Positions 1 through 9,828 of a stretch of DNA of 64,000 bases are shown one piece after another. The translations under genes and the position numbers were made by a program. Below the pieces are notes generated by a model that made no database searches, had not been told where the DNA came from, and saw only the letters and a list, made by a program, of their open reading frames with translations. Positions within the stretch are counted from its first letter, which is position 1. Every line of letters begins with the position of its first letter. The DNA is from Alphaproteobacteria bacterium (GTDB lineage: Bacteria; Pseudomonadota; Alphaproteobacteria; Caulobacterales; Parvularculaceae). Location of the stretch: positions 248,001 through 312,000 of the forward strand of contig WGLS01000001.1 in the NCBI GenBank assembly GCA_016125455.1, read 5' to 3'.

Positions 1-140
1 CCACCGCTCGTGTCGATCGTCGCGATGCGGTCGAACATGAGCATTGGCGGGACTGGCAACTGAGCCGAGCCGCGGCCTCGAAGGCCATTATAGCCACACT
101 CAAGCAGCTCGTCCCGCGAATATGAAGGCTTGCCTGGCAT
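1..140 (-). CDS. fabA: 3-hydroxyacyl-ACP dehydratase FabA, N-terminal part (runs off the window)
   Basis: Only the first 46 codons lie in the window; the gene continues past base 1. FabA dehydrates 3-hydroxydecanoyl-ACP and isomerises the product to cis-3-decenoyl-ACP, the branch point of anaerobic unsaturated fatty acid synthesis in the cytoplasm. The visible N-terminus reads MPGKPSYSRDELLECG and then QLPVPPMLMFDRI, the hallmark start of the family. The catalytic His and Asp lie beyond the edge. ATG at 140 has a GAGG 10 bases upstream. The gene is too short here to be found by ORF length, and was recognised from the motif. The 212 bases between it and the next gene hold no other coding signal and presumably carry its promoter. 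Confidence 0.85.
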   Translation of the reverse strand, partial: MPGKPSYSRDELLECGYNGLRGRGSAQLPVPPMLMFDRIATIDTSG

Positions 141-352
141 GTCGTCGAAACCTCGTACGCGGCATCAATAATCCAAACGGCCGCCCCGTCCCGGGCGGCG
201 CCCGCAGCGACTGCGCCTCGCGAAAACGCCATCGATGCTCGGAAACGCAGCCTGGCAGGAAGCCGACCTTCACGTCGGCGCGCCACGCCTGGCGATCCGC
301 GCAGCGTCGGATGCGAAGTAGGACCGGGTCTAGCCGCCCTAGGCGTAAGGGG

Positions 353-1006
353 TCAATTGGGCGCAGCAGCAATGGCGGAGGTCACGAGGGCGTTGCGCCG
401 GCGTTCCGACGCAATGTTCGCGCCCCAGAGATCGATCGCCGGTGTCCAGCCGCGCAGCGCCCCGTTATTGACGTGGACCCAAAAGCGGCCGGCATCGTCT
501 TCGGCGACACGTGAGATCCGAACCAGCGCCCCTTCTTCGAGGCGGCCCCTGAGGAACGACCCTTCGTCGCGCCGCGCCAGAACCCTTGTTTGCCTCAGCG
601 CAAGCGCATGATTGCGTTCGGTCAGAGTGGTATGGAAGGCCCAGCATTCATCGCCATTTACATCACGAATTTTACGCCATTTGTCGATTGTTTCCGCGAC
701 CACCATGACGGGCAGGCCCTTTCGCCGAAACTCGTAGCGAACGGGATGGGCCCGGCTCGGTCCAATCCGGCAGTTGGCGAAATCGCCTTTGAAGCTGACG
801 AACCTTGGCACCGCATAACCAGACCATGGGCTGATCCTGGTCGGCGGCAATTCGGAGGCCGGCCGCAACAACGGGTATGGGTCCGGCTTTCGCGTCGGGG
901 CGGTTGGCCCGGACGAAGCTTTGGTGGGCGCCAAGCCCGATAACATCAACATGGACGCGACCGAAACGATTGCGATCAAGCATCGCGCATGCACCCCGAA
1001 ATTCAT
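353..1006 (-). CDS. exported SH3-domain protein (COG3807-like)
   Basis: A 217-residue protein with a hydrophobic N-terminal signal (residues about 8-30, ending near APTKA), so probably periplasmic. The rest fits the alphaproteobacterial exported bacterial-SH3 family: two SH3-like repeats, the first starting at RFVSFKGDFANCRIGPS and the second around SFLRGRLEEGALVRI, each with conserved Trp (WRKI, WVHV, GWTP). Such domains are thought to bind peptidoglycan or proteins; no reaction can be assigned. It is transcribed away from the hydroxyacid dehydrogenase at 1158, a pairing I recall from other alphaproteobacteria. The shared 151-base gap carries a perfect CtrA box. Confidence 0.75.
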   Translation of the reverse strand: MNFGVHARCLIAIVSVASMLMLSGLAPTKASSGPTAPTRKPDPYPLLRPASELPPTRISPWSGYAVPRFVSFKGDFANCRIGPSRAHPVRYEFRRKGLPVMVVAETIDKWRKIRDVNGDECWAFHTTLTERNHALALRQTRVLARRDEGSFLRGRLEEGALVRISRVAEDDAGRFWVHVNNGALRGWTPAIDLWGANIASERRRNALVTSAIAAAPN

Positions 1007-1098
1007 TTATGACCCGTTTGCCCCGGTTGATCGCGCCCTTGGGTTCCGGCCGTAGGGAAAGAGCCGCCGAACCGGACTGTTTTCTGGGTCTGGGCGTG

Positions 1099-1114
1099 TT
1101 AACACGCGGTTAAC
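1099..1114. promoter_or_regulatory. CtrA-type box (TTAA-N7-TTAAC)
   Basis: TTAACACGCGGTTAAC is an exact match to the full CtrA consensus, two TTAA half sites separated by seven bases with the trailing C. It lies in the divergent gap, 93 bases from the start of the SH3 protein and 44 bases from the ATG of the dehydrogenase, so it could serve either promoter. Binding is inferred from the motif only. Confidence 0.6.
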
Positions 1115-1157
1115 TAACCTGAACAAAGCCAGAAGTGCGGAGACGGGAGGAGGCATC

Positions 1158-2144
1158 ATGCGCGAGACGACAATGCGGGTTGCCGTCACCCGCAAGCTTC
1201 CCGATCCCATCGAAGCGCGATTGAAGTCGCTTTTCGACGCCACACTCTCAGAGGCGGAGACGCCGCTGCCGCAGCCGGCGCTGATCGATCTTGCACGCGA
1301 CCATCAGATCCTCGCCGCCACGCTTGGGGACGCTCTTGACGCTGACTTTTTTCGCAAGGCCGGCGACAAGCTGAAGCTCATCGCCAACTTCGGAGCCGGC
1401 GTTGACCATATCGATATCGCCGCGGCCGCGGCCCATGGCGTCACTGTCACGAACACCCCATCTGTCTTGGCCGAAGACGCCGCCGACATGGCGATGGCTT
1501 TGATGCTCGCCGTACCCAGACGGCTCGTCTCCGGCGTGCGCGCTCTTGAGGACGGTGAGTTCAAGGGCTGGTCGCCGAACTGGATGCTCGGGCGCCGGGT
1601 TCGGGGCAAGCGGCTTGGAATTGTCGGGCTGGGCCGCGTCGGCCAGGCGATTGCCACGCGGGCGCGCGGATTCGGCCTAGCGATACATTATCACAACCGC
1701 CAACCGATAAATCCGCACATAGAAGAAGCCCTGCAAGCGACGTACTGGCCGACGTTTGATGCAATGTTGCCGAACATCGACATTCTTTCCATCAGTTGCC
1801 CGTCGACACCGGAAACTCGTCACCTTCTGTCAGCAGGACGAATTAGCCGGCTCTCGCGAGACGCTTATGTGGTCAATGTCTCACGCGGCGACATTATCGA
1901 CGAGGATGCGCTTGCCGCGGCAATTGAAAGCGGCAGGCTCGCCGGCGCCGGCCTCGACGTCTTTGAGCGTGAACCAGAGCCGCATGCGAAACTTCTCGCC
2001 TCGCCGAACGTCGTCCTGACGCCCCACATGGCGTCTTCGACGGTCGAAAGCCGAAATGAAATGGGCGAACGCGTGCTGATCAACATCAAGATGTTTGCTG
2101 ACGGCCATAAGCCGCCGGACCGCATTATCCCGGGACTTGATTGA
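1158..2144 (+). CDS. D-isomer-specific 2-hydroxyacid dehydrogenase (glyoxylate/hydroxypyruvate reductase type)
   Basis: Predicted NAD(P)H-dependent cytoplasmic reductase of 2-keto acids, most like D-glycerate dehydrogenase / glyoxylate reductase. At 328 residues it has the usual family length. The Rossmann motif GLGRVG is at residues 157-162. The catalytic triad is in place: Arg243 in VSRGDIIDE, Glu272 in FEREPEP and His290 in TPHMAS. The start is fixed by a strong GGGAGGAGG four bases before the ATG; a second ATG at codon 6 is less likely. Substrate is inferred from family similarity; other 2-hydroxyacids are possible. Confidence 0.85.
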   Translation: MRETTMRVAVTRKLPDPIEARLKSLFDATLSEAETPLPQPALIDLARDHQILAATLGDALDADFFRKAGDKLKLIANFGAGVDHIDIAAAAAHGVTVTNTPSVLAEDAADMAMALMLAVPRRLVSGVRALEDGEFKGWSPNWMLGRRVRGKRLGIVGLGRVGQAIATRARGFGLAIHYHNRQPINPHIEEALQATYWPTFDAMLPNIDILSISCPSTPETRHLLSAGRISRLSRDAYVVNVSRGDIIDEDALAAAIESGRLAGAGLDVFEREPEPHAKLLASPNVVLTPHMASSTVESRNEMGERVLINIKMFADGHKPPDRIIPGLD

Positions 2145-2176
2145 TCACCGTAGATTACAAAGCTCGAACCAGCCGC

Positions 2177-2941
2177 TTAGGCGCGATCCAGTTTGCCGCA
2201 ATGCGCACACTGAGGATCTCTCGGCAGACGCACTCGTCGCGCCACGTTGTCGAGCGCATCATAGATGATGAGATCGCCAGCGAGCGATCGGCCGATGCCG
2301 ACAATCAACTTGACCGCTTCCAAGGCCAGCATTGTTCCGACGACGCCGGCGACCGGCCCGAGTACGCCTTCTTCCGCGCAATTCAGGACCTCCGCGTGCG
2401 GCGGCGATTCAGGCATCAGGCAGCCGAGACAGGGAAGGTCGCCGTCGAATGGGGCAAAGAGGGAAATCCGACCGTCAAATCGACCAATGGCGCCGGATAG
2501 CAGCGGGACGCGGGCCGCCATCGAAGCTCGGTTAAGCGCAAAACGCGTTTCAAAATCGTCGACGCCGTCGACCACGAGATCCGCGCCTGCGATGAGCCTA
2601 ACCGCATTTCCGTCATCCAGCTTTTCAGGAAATGCTTTGGCTACTGCGTTCGGATTGATCGCCCGAATAAGTTCAGCAGCGCGTTCAGCCTTAAGCTTGC
2701 CAATATCCGCCGTTGCGAATTGAACCTGACGCTGAAGGTTCGTCAAGTCTACACGATCATTGTCGACCACGTCGATCCGCCCAACTCCGGCCGCGGCGAG
2801 ATACTGGATCACTGGTCCGCCCAATCCGCCGGCGCCGACCATGACGACGCGGGCCGCGAGAAGCGCCTGCTGCCCCTGGGCCCCGACCTCACGAAGGACA
2901 AGGTGCCGTAGGAACCGTTGGGTGTCCGATGCGCTCAGCAT
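2177..2941 (-). CDS. HesA/MoeB/ThiF family adenylyltransferase
   Basis: An E1-like enzyme that would adenylate the C-terminal glycine of a small sulfur-carrier protein (MoaD or ThiS) for molybdopterin or thiazole synthesis. The nucleotide fold starts with GAGGLG (residues 36-41), followed by the acidic VDNDRVDLTNLQRQ segment and a Lys at about 82-84. Two CxxC pairs (CLGC and CAHC near the C-terminus) should bind structural zinc. There is no C-terminal rhodanese domain. No carrier-protein gene lies nearby, so MoeB and ThiF cannot be told apart here. It is followed on the same strand by decayed sequence and dut upstream, a dut-ThiF order common in alphaproteobacteria. Confidence 0.8.
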   Translation of the reverse strand: MLSASDTQRFLRHLVLREVGAQGQQALLAARVVMVGAGGLGGPVIQYLAAAGVGRIDVVDNDRVDLTNLQRQVQFATADIGKLKAERAAELIRAINPNAVAKAFPEKLDDGNAVRLIAGADLVVDGVDDFETRFALNRASMAARVPLLSGAIGRFDGRISLFAPFDGDLPCLGCLMPESPPHAEVLNCAEEGVLGPVAGVVGTMLALEAVKLIVGIGRSLAGDLIIYDALDNVARRVRLPRDPQCAHCGKLDRA

Positions 2942-2983
2942 CCGCTGCTTTTAGCGCCGTAAACCTGATCGCCCAAGTCCTGT

Positions 2984-3840
2984 CTACTGACCGGCGACGG
3001 CCGGCGCGAGGTCAGCGCCGCCCGCCTTCTTCAGCGCAGCGCACAACGCCATTGGCGCCATCGTCTGCGCCTGCACCAATTCATTCCCCGGCAGGGCTTC
3101 GGCGGAACATAAGCTGCGCCCGAGCTTAGGGAAGAAGGTGAATCGGAATGATCCCCGGAAAGAGCCGATCGCCGCATTGGGATTGTTGCGCATCCAGTTG
3201 AACGTCGACCAGATGGTGGTCCGACGCGCCAGCTGCCGGATGATCATGCAGACTGATTTCAGCGCGCCGAATTTCCCAGCCTGAACATCCGCCATAAATT
3301 TGGCGTTCAGCGCATGGTCCTTGGTTCGCGCACGTGCGCCTGCGCCGGCGCTCCTGATAGCGAGGTCGGTCGTAGCCTGGGCGACCGACGCGAGCCGTTC
3401 AAAGAACGGCGCGCCAACATTCTGCACACCTGAGGAAAGAGTCGTCTCAAGTTCGTCTGGCGAAATGGCGGAAGGGTCAGCTGGGCGTCGAGGCCGACAT
3501 ATCGAACGGTCGCATCAGCCATTGGCACGCGCAGCGGCTGGTCGCACGCGAACAGGATCACAAGCGTTGGATGCTCGCGGCGGGGAGCGCTTCGCCGACG
3601 CCCTCAGGCGCATGAAGTCCAGCTTGCAGGGGCGCAAAAATCCCGCGGCCAAACTCTTGCGCGACAGCAACTTACGCGCCGATCGACCATTCGCCCGAAA
3701 GGATTTCAATGTGAACGCCGGCGGCGTCAAGACTATCCGCGAGAACGAGCACGTTGAATATCATTTCAGTGACGCAGGAAAATCTAGGTTGACACGGATC
3801 GATCGCGAGTTGGACGCCGCAACGCTTCGGCGTTAAAAGT
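2984..3840 (-). pseudogene. decayed M1-family aminopeptidase (C-terminal half)
   Basis: No intact gene is present, but the minus strand carries consecutive pieces of an M1 aminopeptidase (PepN/ERAP1-C-like) spread over different frames with in-frame stops. From 5' to 3': a piece around VLVLADSLDAAGVHIEIL ending in TAA, then FGRGIFAPLQAGL and EGVGEAL, then a frame change near RYVGLDAQLTLPP, and finally a 147-codon open stretch with VGAPFFERLASVAQATTD, FNWMRNN and LGRSLCSAEAL, which follow the order of the helical C-terminal domain. The catalytic HEXXH part is gone. Recognition rests on remembered family patterns. Bases 3841-4098 hold nothing further that I can identify. Confidence 0.55.
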
Positions 3841-4098
3841 GACTCGAGGCAGCCGGCTGGGGAACGGACTCAGCGGTCGCATCAGTCGAAACGCTGGCGT
3901 TCGCCCGAACAACGTCCGCCTCCGCACGATAGTCCGCCGCGCAGGCAATTCAAAACGTCAGCCTAGGTATAATCAAGACCATGCCGAGCGCCCTTCTGCG
4001 CACCTCGTCGGGAAGCAGTAGCGCCGTGATCTGAATTTTGGGAACAAGCAATGCGGCCGAGCGTAGACGCGTTTCGCCGTGTCGAGCCAATCTGAATG

Positions 4099-4557
4099 CT
4101 ACCGGCCCGTCGAGCCGAAACCGCCCTGCCCGCGGGCCGTTTCATCGAGTTCCTCGACCTCCTCAAAGGTCGCCTGATGGACCGGCGCAAACACCAGCTG
4201 CGCTATGCGGTCGCCACGGCGGATCGTGAACGGCTCGGCGCCGTGATTGACGAGGATCACCTTGACCTCGCCGCGATAGTCTGCATCGACGGTCCCGGGG
4301 GCGTTGAGGCAGCTGACGCCATGCTTTGCCGCGAGGCCCGACCGAGGGCGCACCTGCATCTCCCAGCCATCCGGTATAGAGACGCAAATGCCGGTGGGCG
4401 CGAGCACGCGCTCCCCAGGGCCAATGACAAGCACCGCTTCGGCATCGACCGCAGCACGTACGTCGCAGCCTGCGGCTTGGACGGTTTCGTAGGTTGGCAG
4501 CTCCAGCCCCTCGGCATGGGCAAGTCGTCTGACGAGGATACGAGGAGGTCCAGACAT
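4099..4557 (-). CDS. dut: deoxyuridine 5'-triphosphate nucleotidohydrolase (dUTPase)
   Basis: Hydrolyses dUTP to dUMP and pyrophosphate, keeping uracil out of DNA and feeding dTMP synthesis; trimeric and cytoplasmic. All five trimeric dUTPase motifs are present in 152 residues: AGCDVRAAV (29-37), RPRSGLA (70-76), [10 protein letters not shown] (88-97, catalytic Asp91), [10 protein letters not shown] (114-123) and the C-terminal GQGGFGSTG (143-151). I chose the ATG at 4557 because AGGA sits 8 bases upstream and the N-terminus then matches the family; a GTG 48 bases further upstream would add 16 residues. Confidence 0.95.
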   Translation of the reverse strand: MSGPPRILVRRLAHAEGLELPTYETVQAAGCDVRAAVDAEAVLVIGPGERVLAPTGICVSIPDGWEMQVRPRSGLAAKHGVSCLNAPGTVDADYRGEVKVILVNHGAEPFTIRRGDRIAQLVFAPVHQATFEEVEELDETARGQGGFGSTGR

Positions 4558-4629
4558 CAATAAATCCTGCTTGGCTCTCTCCCACTTGGCGCTCGCCCGT
4601 GACACAATGCCTGCGAGGGGAGAGGGGAA

Positions 4630-5601
4630 ATGCTCCGTCTGATAGCACTACTAATGGCGCTTGCGGCTGCGGGCTACTGGCTTTGGCGCACTGGCGACGC
4701 GCCGCTCATCGACGAAATCGCCAATGCGCGAAACGAGACCGGCGCCGACTTCGAGAGCCGGAAGGTCAAAGGCGCCGATGGCGTCGAGCTGCACGTCGTG
4801 TTCGCGGGACCAGCAAACGGTGAACCCGTCATCCTTATCCACGGGTTTCCGGAGTTCTGGTACTCTTGGCGGCACCAAGCTGCGGCGCTGGCGGAAGCCG
4901 GCTTTCGCGTCGCCATTCCCGATCTTCGAGGCTACAACCGCTCCGACAAACCAAAAGCTCGCGAGAATTACCAGGTTGCCGATTATGCGGCCGATATTGT
5001 GGCTGTGCTGGATGCACAGAACTGGCCGCAGGCGAATATCGCGGGGCACGATATTGGCGCCATTGTCGCCTGGAAACTGATTTTCGACCATTCCAGCAGG
5101 GTCGACCGTGCAGTCGTCTTCAACATTGCGCCGCCTGAGGCGCTTGCGGCCGCTGTTGCGGCAGGCGGCGCATCGACGAGCTGGTACAGGACGGCGTTCA
5201 AAGCGCCGTTCCTGCCGGAATTTGCCCTTCGCGCCGGCGGCTACCGTATCCTGAAAAAAACCTTGCGCGAGGGCGCCGCTGGCGGCTTCACCGAGGCGGA
5301 TCTCGACATCTACGCATCGGCCTGGGCGCGCGACAACGCGGTTTCCACTATGCTGGGCTTTTACAGGGCGGACGGCCTGAACGGGGCCGCGCCTCAGATG
5401 TATGCTCGTCGTCCAGCGCCGCCGACCCTTTTTGTCGCCGCCGGCCTTGACCCTTATGTGCCTGCAGGCGCAATCGAACTTGCAAGGGAAGTCGTCGGCG
5501 AACGGAATGTCGAGCTTTGGCCGAACACCGGGCACTGGGTCCTGCAGCAAGAGCAAGACATGACCGTTGATGCGCTGACGCGATGGTTGGGCGGCGAGTA
5601 G
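4630..5601 (+). CDS. alpha/beta hydrolase, epoxide hydrolase-like
   Basis: A 323-residue alpha/beta hydrolase with an N-terminal hydrophobic segment (residues 3-19) that should anchor it in the membrane or direct export. The active site fits soluble epoxide hydrolases or fluoroacetate-type dehalogenases: oxyanion motif HGFPEFW (71-77), nucleophile Asp141 in GHDIGA instead of the Ser of esterases, acid Asp274 in GLDPYVP and base His302 in GHWVL. Tyr245 in the lid (GFYRA) could be one of the epoxide-polarising tyrosines. The substrate is unknown. It stands alone between divergent dut and the rlmN operon. Confidence 0.75.
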   Translation: MLRLIALLMALAAAGYWLWRTGDAPLIDEIANARNETGADFESRKVKGADGVELHVVFAGPANGEPVILIHGFPEFWYSWRHQAAALAEAGFRVAIPDLRGYNRSDKPKARENYQVADYAADIVAVLDAQNWPQANIAGHDIGAIVAWKLIFDHSSRVDRAVVFNIAPPEALAAAVAAGGASTSWYRTAFKAPFLPEFALRAGGYRILKKTLREGAAGGFTEADLDIYASAWARDNAVSTMLGFYRADGLNGAAPQMYARRPAPPTLFVAAGLDPYVPAGAIELAREVVGERNVELWPNTGHWVLQQEQDMTVDALTRWLGGE

Positions 5602-5694
5602 TCCCGGCATTACATTTTCGGCATTGCCGCCGTGATCTGGCCCTGCTAGCCGGCCAGCCTTTGGCGCAAGCGCCGTTTCGAGCGACAAAGACCC

Positions 5695-6861
5695 ATGACG
5701 ACCCTTGACCTTGCCGGCGCAAAGCAAACGCCGAAGAAATTGAACGTGGTCGGGCGGCGTCCCGACGAACTGCAGCTTGCACTGATCGAACGCTGCGACG
5801 TGGACCCGAGGAATGCACGGATGCGCGCTAGCCAGATCTGGCGCTGGATCTACAATTTCGGCGCCACCGAGTTCGAAGCGATGACCGATATCGGCAAGGA
5901 ACTCAGGTCGCGTCTTGACGAAGAATTCGCCATTATTCGGCCAACCATTATTGATCGCCAGGTCTCCCGGGACGGAACGCGGAAATACCTCCTGGGATTT
6001 GGCCCCGGAATTGAAGTCGAATCCGTCTATATCCCGGACGTTGGACGCGCGGGCGCACTTTGCGTTTCAAGCCAGGTAGGCTGCACGCTCACCTGCACTT
6101 TCTGCCACACAGGCACGCAGAAACTTGTCCGGAACCTGACAGCCGGCGAAATCGTCGGGCAGGCACTCGCCGCCAAAGACGACCTTGGCGAATGGCCGAG
6201 CGGCAAGGATAATCGCTCCCTTTCGAATATCGTCTTTATGGGGATGGGTGAGCCGCTCTTCAATCTTGATAGCGTTCGCGACGCGATCGACGTGCTTTCG
6301 GATGGCGATGGGGTTTCGATCTCGCGGCGTCGGACGACCGTTTCAACCTCCGGCGTCGTCCCGGAAATGACGCGCCTTGGAAACGAAACGAACGCAATGC
6401 TCGCAATTTCGCTCCACGCGACCCATGACGAATTGCGCGACGTGCTCGTGCCCATAAACAGAAAGTATCCAATTGCGGAGCTTCTGGACGCTTGCAGGAC
6501 CTACCCTGGCGTTGGCAACGCGCGTCGGATCACGTTCGAGTATGTCATGCTGAAGGGCGTGAACGATTCGGACGCGGAGGCGAGAGATCTGGTTCGCCTG
6601 CTGAAGAACATTCCCGCCAAGATAAATCTGATCCCTTTCAACCCCTGGCCGGGCGCGCCTTATGAGTGCTCGACGTGGGAGCGGATTGAGGCCTTTGCGG
6701 AAATAGTCAATCGAGCCGGTTACGCTTCGCCAATCAGGACGCCGCGCGGCCGCGATATTTCCGCAGCTTGCGGACAACTGAGGTCCGACAGCGTAAAAGA
6801 ACGCGCCAGCGATCGGCGCAAGCGGGAGTTGGCGGCGGCGGCCGCTGATGCGGGACGGTGA
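5695..6861 (+). CDS. rlmN: 23S rRNA A2503 / tRNA A37 C2-methyltransferase RlmN
   Basis: Radical-SAM methylase that places the C2 methyl on A2503 of 23S rRNA and A37 of some tRNAs. The 4Fe-4S cluster ligands are Cys130, Cys134 and Cys137 in [13 protein letters not shown]. The typical MGMGEPLFN and ISLHAT motifs follow, and the late Cys in DISAACGQL is the one that forms the covalent RNA intermediate. Its 388 residues match the family. The stop overlaps the GTG start of the next gene by 4 bases, so rlmN, the FAD enzyme and arfB form one translationally coupled unit, two of the three acting on the ribosome. Confidence 0.95.
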   Translation: MTTLDLAGAKQTPKKLNVVGRRPDELQLALIERCDVDPRNARMRASQIWRWIYNFGATEFEAMTDIGKELRSRLDEEFAIIRPTIIDRQVSRDGTRKYLLGFGPGIEVESVYIPDVGRAGALCVSSQVGCTLTCTFCHTGTQKLVRNLTAGEIVGQALAAKDDLGEWPSGKDNRSLSNIVFMGMGEPLFNLDSVRDAIDVLSDGDGVSISRRRTTVSTSGVVPEMTRLGNETNAMLAISLHATHDELRDVLVPINRKYPIAELLDACRTYPGVGNARRITFEYVMLKGVNDSDAEARDLVRLLKNIPAKINLIPFNPWPGAPYECSTWERIEAFAEIVNRAGYASPIRTPRGRDISAACGQLRSDSVKERASDRRKRELAAAAADAGR

Positions 6862-8003
6862 TCCAGCCGCAAGCGCCCCGTCGCCTCGTCCTGCTTGGCG
6901 CGGGACATGCGCACGTCGAAGTCCTTCGGCAATTCGCGAGGCGACCCGTGCCGAAGGCAACGCTTACCGTCATCACGCCCACGGCGCGAGTGCCCTATAC
7001 CGGCATGGCTCCAGGCGTTGTCTCGGGCCGTTATTCAATTGACGAAGCGTCGATTGACGCGGCGGCGTTGACCGCGGCCGCTGGCGGCGCACTCATCACT
7101 GCAAAGGCCGACGCGATTGACCGGCAAGCAAGAGTAATCCGGACGAGCGACGGCGAGAATGTCGGCTACGATTTCCTGTCAGTCGACATCGGCGGCGTTG
7201 TGGAAGCATCCTTTCCCGGTGCGGACGATAAGGCGGGCGGCGGGCTGCTGCTCATTGGCGTCAAGCCGGCGGAAGCTTTCCTTGCCGCGGTCGCGAGCGC
7301 ATCGCCCGATGCTCAGCGCGAACCAATCATCATCGCGGGCGCCGGCTATGGCGGGGTAGAACTCGCGGGAGCCCTCGCACGGCGCGGCGCCACTGTGACG
7401 CTGGCAACCGGGACCGGCGGACTTGCGCCGAAGGCGCCAAAAAAAGCGAGACGAAGGATTCATAGACATCTTCGCCGACTCGGCGTCGACATTGCGCTCG
7501 GCGCTCGTGTCGTCGGCGGGCGAACGACCGAAAAAGGCGAGACACTTGTCGCACTCGACAATGGCGAAACGTTGCCAGCCAGCCTGATCGTGCTCGCGAC
7601 CGCTGTAACGCCGTCGCCGCTTCTGGCGTCCGTTCCTGAGCTTACCGACGGGACAGGATTTCTTCGGGTCAACGCCTACCTGCAGTGCGCGGGCGACCAA
7701 TCGATTTTCGCAGCGGGCGATTGCGCCAGCTTCGCATCGGCCGACGATGGCTGTTCCCTACCCAAGGCAGGCGTCTACGCCGTTCGACAGGGGCCGATAC
7801 TTGCTCACAACCTTCGGGCGGCGATGATAGGCGGCCGCAAGCGATGGTTTGACGCCCAGGAGAAGGCCCTCGCGATCCTTTCGTTCTATCCCGCAGGCGC
7901 CATTGCAATTCGTGGCGGGATTTTCATAGACAGCCCGCTCGTCGACGTTGCGAAAACGCTGATCGATCGAAGATTTGTTTCGCGATATCGCGTACGGCCA
8001 TGA
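6858..8003 (+). CDS. FAD-dependent pyridine nucleotide-disulfide oxidoreductase (SelD N-terminal-domain type)
   Basis: A 381-residue flavoprotein of the NDH-2-like class. The N-terminus carries the FAD dinucleotide fold [15 protein letters not shown], followed by [17 protein letters not shown], the signature I know from the oxidoreductase domain fused in front of selenide-water dikinase SelD in other bacteria. A second nucleotide motif, [15 protein letters not shown], should bind NAD(P)H, and [10 protein letters not shown] is the C-terminal FAD motif. Here it stands alone without SelD. It starts at GTG within the rlmN stop (GTGA) and ends in ATGA shared with arfB, so it is co-translated with both. 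The physiological electron acceptor is unknown. Confidence 0.75.
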   Translation: MIQPQAPRRLVLLGAGHAHVEVLRQFARRPVPKATLTVITPTARVPYTGMAPGVVSGRYSIDEASIDAAALTAAAGGALITAKADAIDRQARVIRTSDGENVGYDFLSVDIGGVVEASFPGADDKAGGGLLLIGVKPAEAFLAAVASASPDAQREPIIIAGAGYGGVELAGALARRGATVTLATGTGGLAPKAPKKARRRIHRHLRRLGVDIALGARVVGGRTTEKGETLVALDNGETLPASLIVLATAVTPSPLLASVPELTDGTGFLRVNAYLQCAGDQSIFAAGDCASFASADDGCSLPKAGVYAVRQGPILAHNLRAAMIGGRKRWFDAQEKALAILSFYPAGAIAIRGGIFIDSPLVDVAKTLIDRRFVSRYRVRP

Positions 8004-8413
8004 TGCAGAAATCCGACTTGATCGACGAACGCGCCGTAGAAGAACGGTTCGTCCGCTCGTCGGGGCCGGGCGGCCAGAACGTCAACAAGGTCGCCACAGC
8101 CGTCCAACTTCGCTTTGACGTCTCGGCCGCCAATCTAACGGAGGCGGTCAAGCGCCGCCTGCTCGTGCGGGCGGGCGCGCGTGCGACAAAGGAAGGCGTG
8201 ATCATTATCGAGGCTTCTTCGCACCGGACCCAGGAAAGAAACCGTGTGGACGCCCGGGACCGACTCGCGCGCCTTATCGAAGCGGCGCAACGTGCCCCCA
8301 AGCACCGGGTCAAGACGCGCCCGACGCTCGCGTCCAAGCGCCGTCGCATCGAAGCAAAGAAGCAGCGAAGTGCGGTCAAGAAAGGACGCGGCCGCGTTAC
8401 GCCCGGCGACTAA
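8000..8413 (+). CDS. arfB: alternative ribosome-rescue factor ArfB (peptidyl-tRNA hydrolase)
   Basis: Rescues ribosomes stalled at the end of mRNAs lacking a stop codon by hydrolysing peptidyl-tRNA in the P site. The catalytic GGQ (residues 24-26) lies in RSSGPGGQNVNKVAT, the class-I release-factor signature. The 137-residue length and a strongly basic C-terminal tail (KRRRIEAKKQR onward), which threads into the empty mRNA channel, separate it from full release factors. The ATG overlaps the stop of the preceding oxidoreductase by 4 bases. The 131 bases before argG contain no convincing gene. Confidence 0.92.
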   Translation: MMQKSDLIDERAVEERFVRSSGPGGQNVNKVATAVQLRFDVSAANLTEAVKRRLLVRAGARATKEGVIIIEASSHRTQERNRVDARDRLARLIEAAQRAPKHRVKTRPTLASKRRRIEAKKQRSAVKKGRGRVTPGD

Positions 8414-8544
8414 GGTCCAATCGAATGCCTGAGCCATGGACAGACGCCGGCATCGCGGTCGTCTATCAAGAAAATTCCAATCGACTTCTTGAGGCCCGCA
8501 CCATGCCGCTTCGCAAGTCGCTTCGGTTCGGCTAACCAGACCGC

Positions 8545-9777
8545 ATGGCAAATTCATCTGGGTTCAAAAAGGTTGTTCTCGCCTATTCAGGCGGGCTCGA
8601 CACATCGGTCATTCTGAAATGGCTGCAGGAGCAGTATGGCTGCGAGGTCGTGACCTTTACGGCCGATCTTGGCCAGGGCGAGGAACTTGAGCCCGCACGG
8701 GAGAAAGCGCTGCGCGCCGGGGTCAAACCGGAGAATATTTACATCGAGGATGTGCGCGAGGAATTCGTTCGCGACTTCGTATTTCCGATGATGCGCGCCA
8801 ACGCCCTCTACGAAGGCGAGTACCAGCTCGGCACGTCAATCGCGCGACCGCTAATCTCCAAACGCCTTGTCGAGATCGCCCATGCGACCGGGGCGGACGC
8901 CGTCGCCCACGGGGCGACCGGAAAGGGCAATGATCAGGTGAGGTTCGAGCTCTCCGCCTATGCCCTTGATCCGGACATTCGCGTTATTGCGCCCTGGCGG
9001 GAGTGGGACCTTAATTCCCGGTCGAAGCTGATCGCGTTCGCCGAGGCGCACCAGATTGCGATCGCCAAGGACAAACGCGGCGAAGCGCCTTTTTCGGTCG
9101 ATGCAAACCTTCTCCACACGTCATCCGAAGGGAAAGTCCTAGAGGACCCGGGCGACATCGCGCCTGACTATGTCTTCCAGCGCACGGTCGCGCCAGAAGA
9201 CGCCCCCGACCAGCCAGAGCTCGTAACGATCAGCTTTGAACGGGGCGATCCCGTCTCGGTGAACGGGGAACAGCTTTCTCCGGCCAACCTGCTCGCCAGA
9301 CTGAACGAAATCGGCGGCAGACACGGGTGCGGCCGTCTGGACTTTGTTGAGAACCGGTTTGTCGGAATGAAGTCTCGCGGCATCTATGAGACGCCCGGCG
9401 GCGCAGTGTTGCTCGCAGGTCACAGGGGGATCGAACAGATCACGCTTGATCGGGGCGCGGGCCATCTGAAGGACGAACTGATGCCCCGGTATGCTGAGCT
9501 CATCTATAACGGCTTCTGGTTTTCGCCAGAGCGCGAGATGCTTCAAGCCGCCATCGACAAGAGCCAGGAGTTCGTTTCCGGGGACGTGACCCTGAAAGTC
9601 TACAAGGGACAGGCCGTCGTCATCAGCCGGCGTTCGACCAATTCTCTGTATTCAGCCGCCCACGTGACCTTTGAGGAAGATGCCGTCTACGACCAGAAGG
9701 ATGCGGCAGGGTTTATCCGGCTCAACGCCCTGAGGTTGAAACTGCTCTCCCGCCGGAACGCGATGGCGCGAAAGTGA
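8545..9777 (+). CDS. argG: argininosuccinate synthase
   Basis: Joins citrulline and aspartate using ATP to give argininosuccinate, the penultimate step of arginine synthesis. The ATP-pyrophosphatase P-loop is in [17 protein letters not shown] near the N-terminus; the conserved [14 protein letters not shown] and the SMKSRG-like [13 protein letters not shown] stretches follow. The 410-residue length is normal for the family. argH is not in the window, so the gene is a monocistron or heads a short unit; the small membrane protein downstream has its own CtrA box. Confidence 0.97.
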   Translation: MANSSGFKKVVLAYSGGLDTSVILKWLQEQYGCEVVTFTADLGQGEELEPAREKALRAGVKPENIYIEDVREEFVRDFVFPMMRANALYEGEYQLGTSIARPLISKRLVEIAHATGADAVAHGATGKGNDQVRFELSAYALDPDIRVIAPWREWDLNSRSKLIAFAEAHQIAIAKDKRGEAPFSVDANLLHTSSEGKVLEDPGDIAPDYVFQRTVAPEDAPDQPELVTISFERGDPVSVNGEQLSPANLLARLNEIGGRHGCGRLDFVENRFVGMKSRGIYETPGGAVLLAGHRGIEQITLDRGAGHLKDELMPRYAELIYNGFWFSPEREMLQAAIDKSQEFVSGDVTLKVYKGQAVVISRRSTNSLYSAAHVTFEEDAVYDQKDAAGFIRLNALRLKLLSRRNAMARK

Positions 9778-9828
9778 CGGTCCGCCGGGAACCTTACGTG
9801 GGCGCTTGGCTGCGGGCCTCGTTTAAGG

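Noticed and set aside
1-63. Open plus-strand frame at the left edge ending in TGA
   Set aside because: The minus strand of the same bases encodes an unmistakable FabA N-terminus, so this frame is its shadow.
4651-5727. Long minus-strand frame across the epoxide hydrolase-like gene
   Set aside because: Arises from the high-GC codon bias of the real plus-strand gene, which has intact catalytic motifs.
8425-8535. Possible 36-codon gene between arfB and argG
   Set aside because: It has AAGG nine bases upstream, but no recognisable similarity and is very short; too weak to call.
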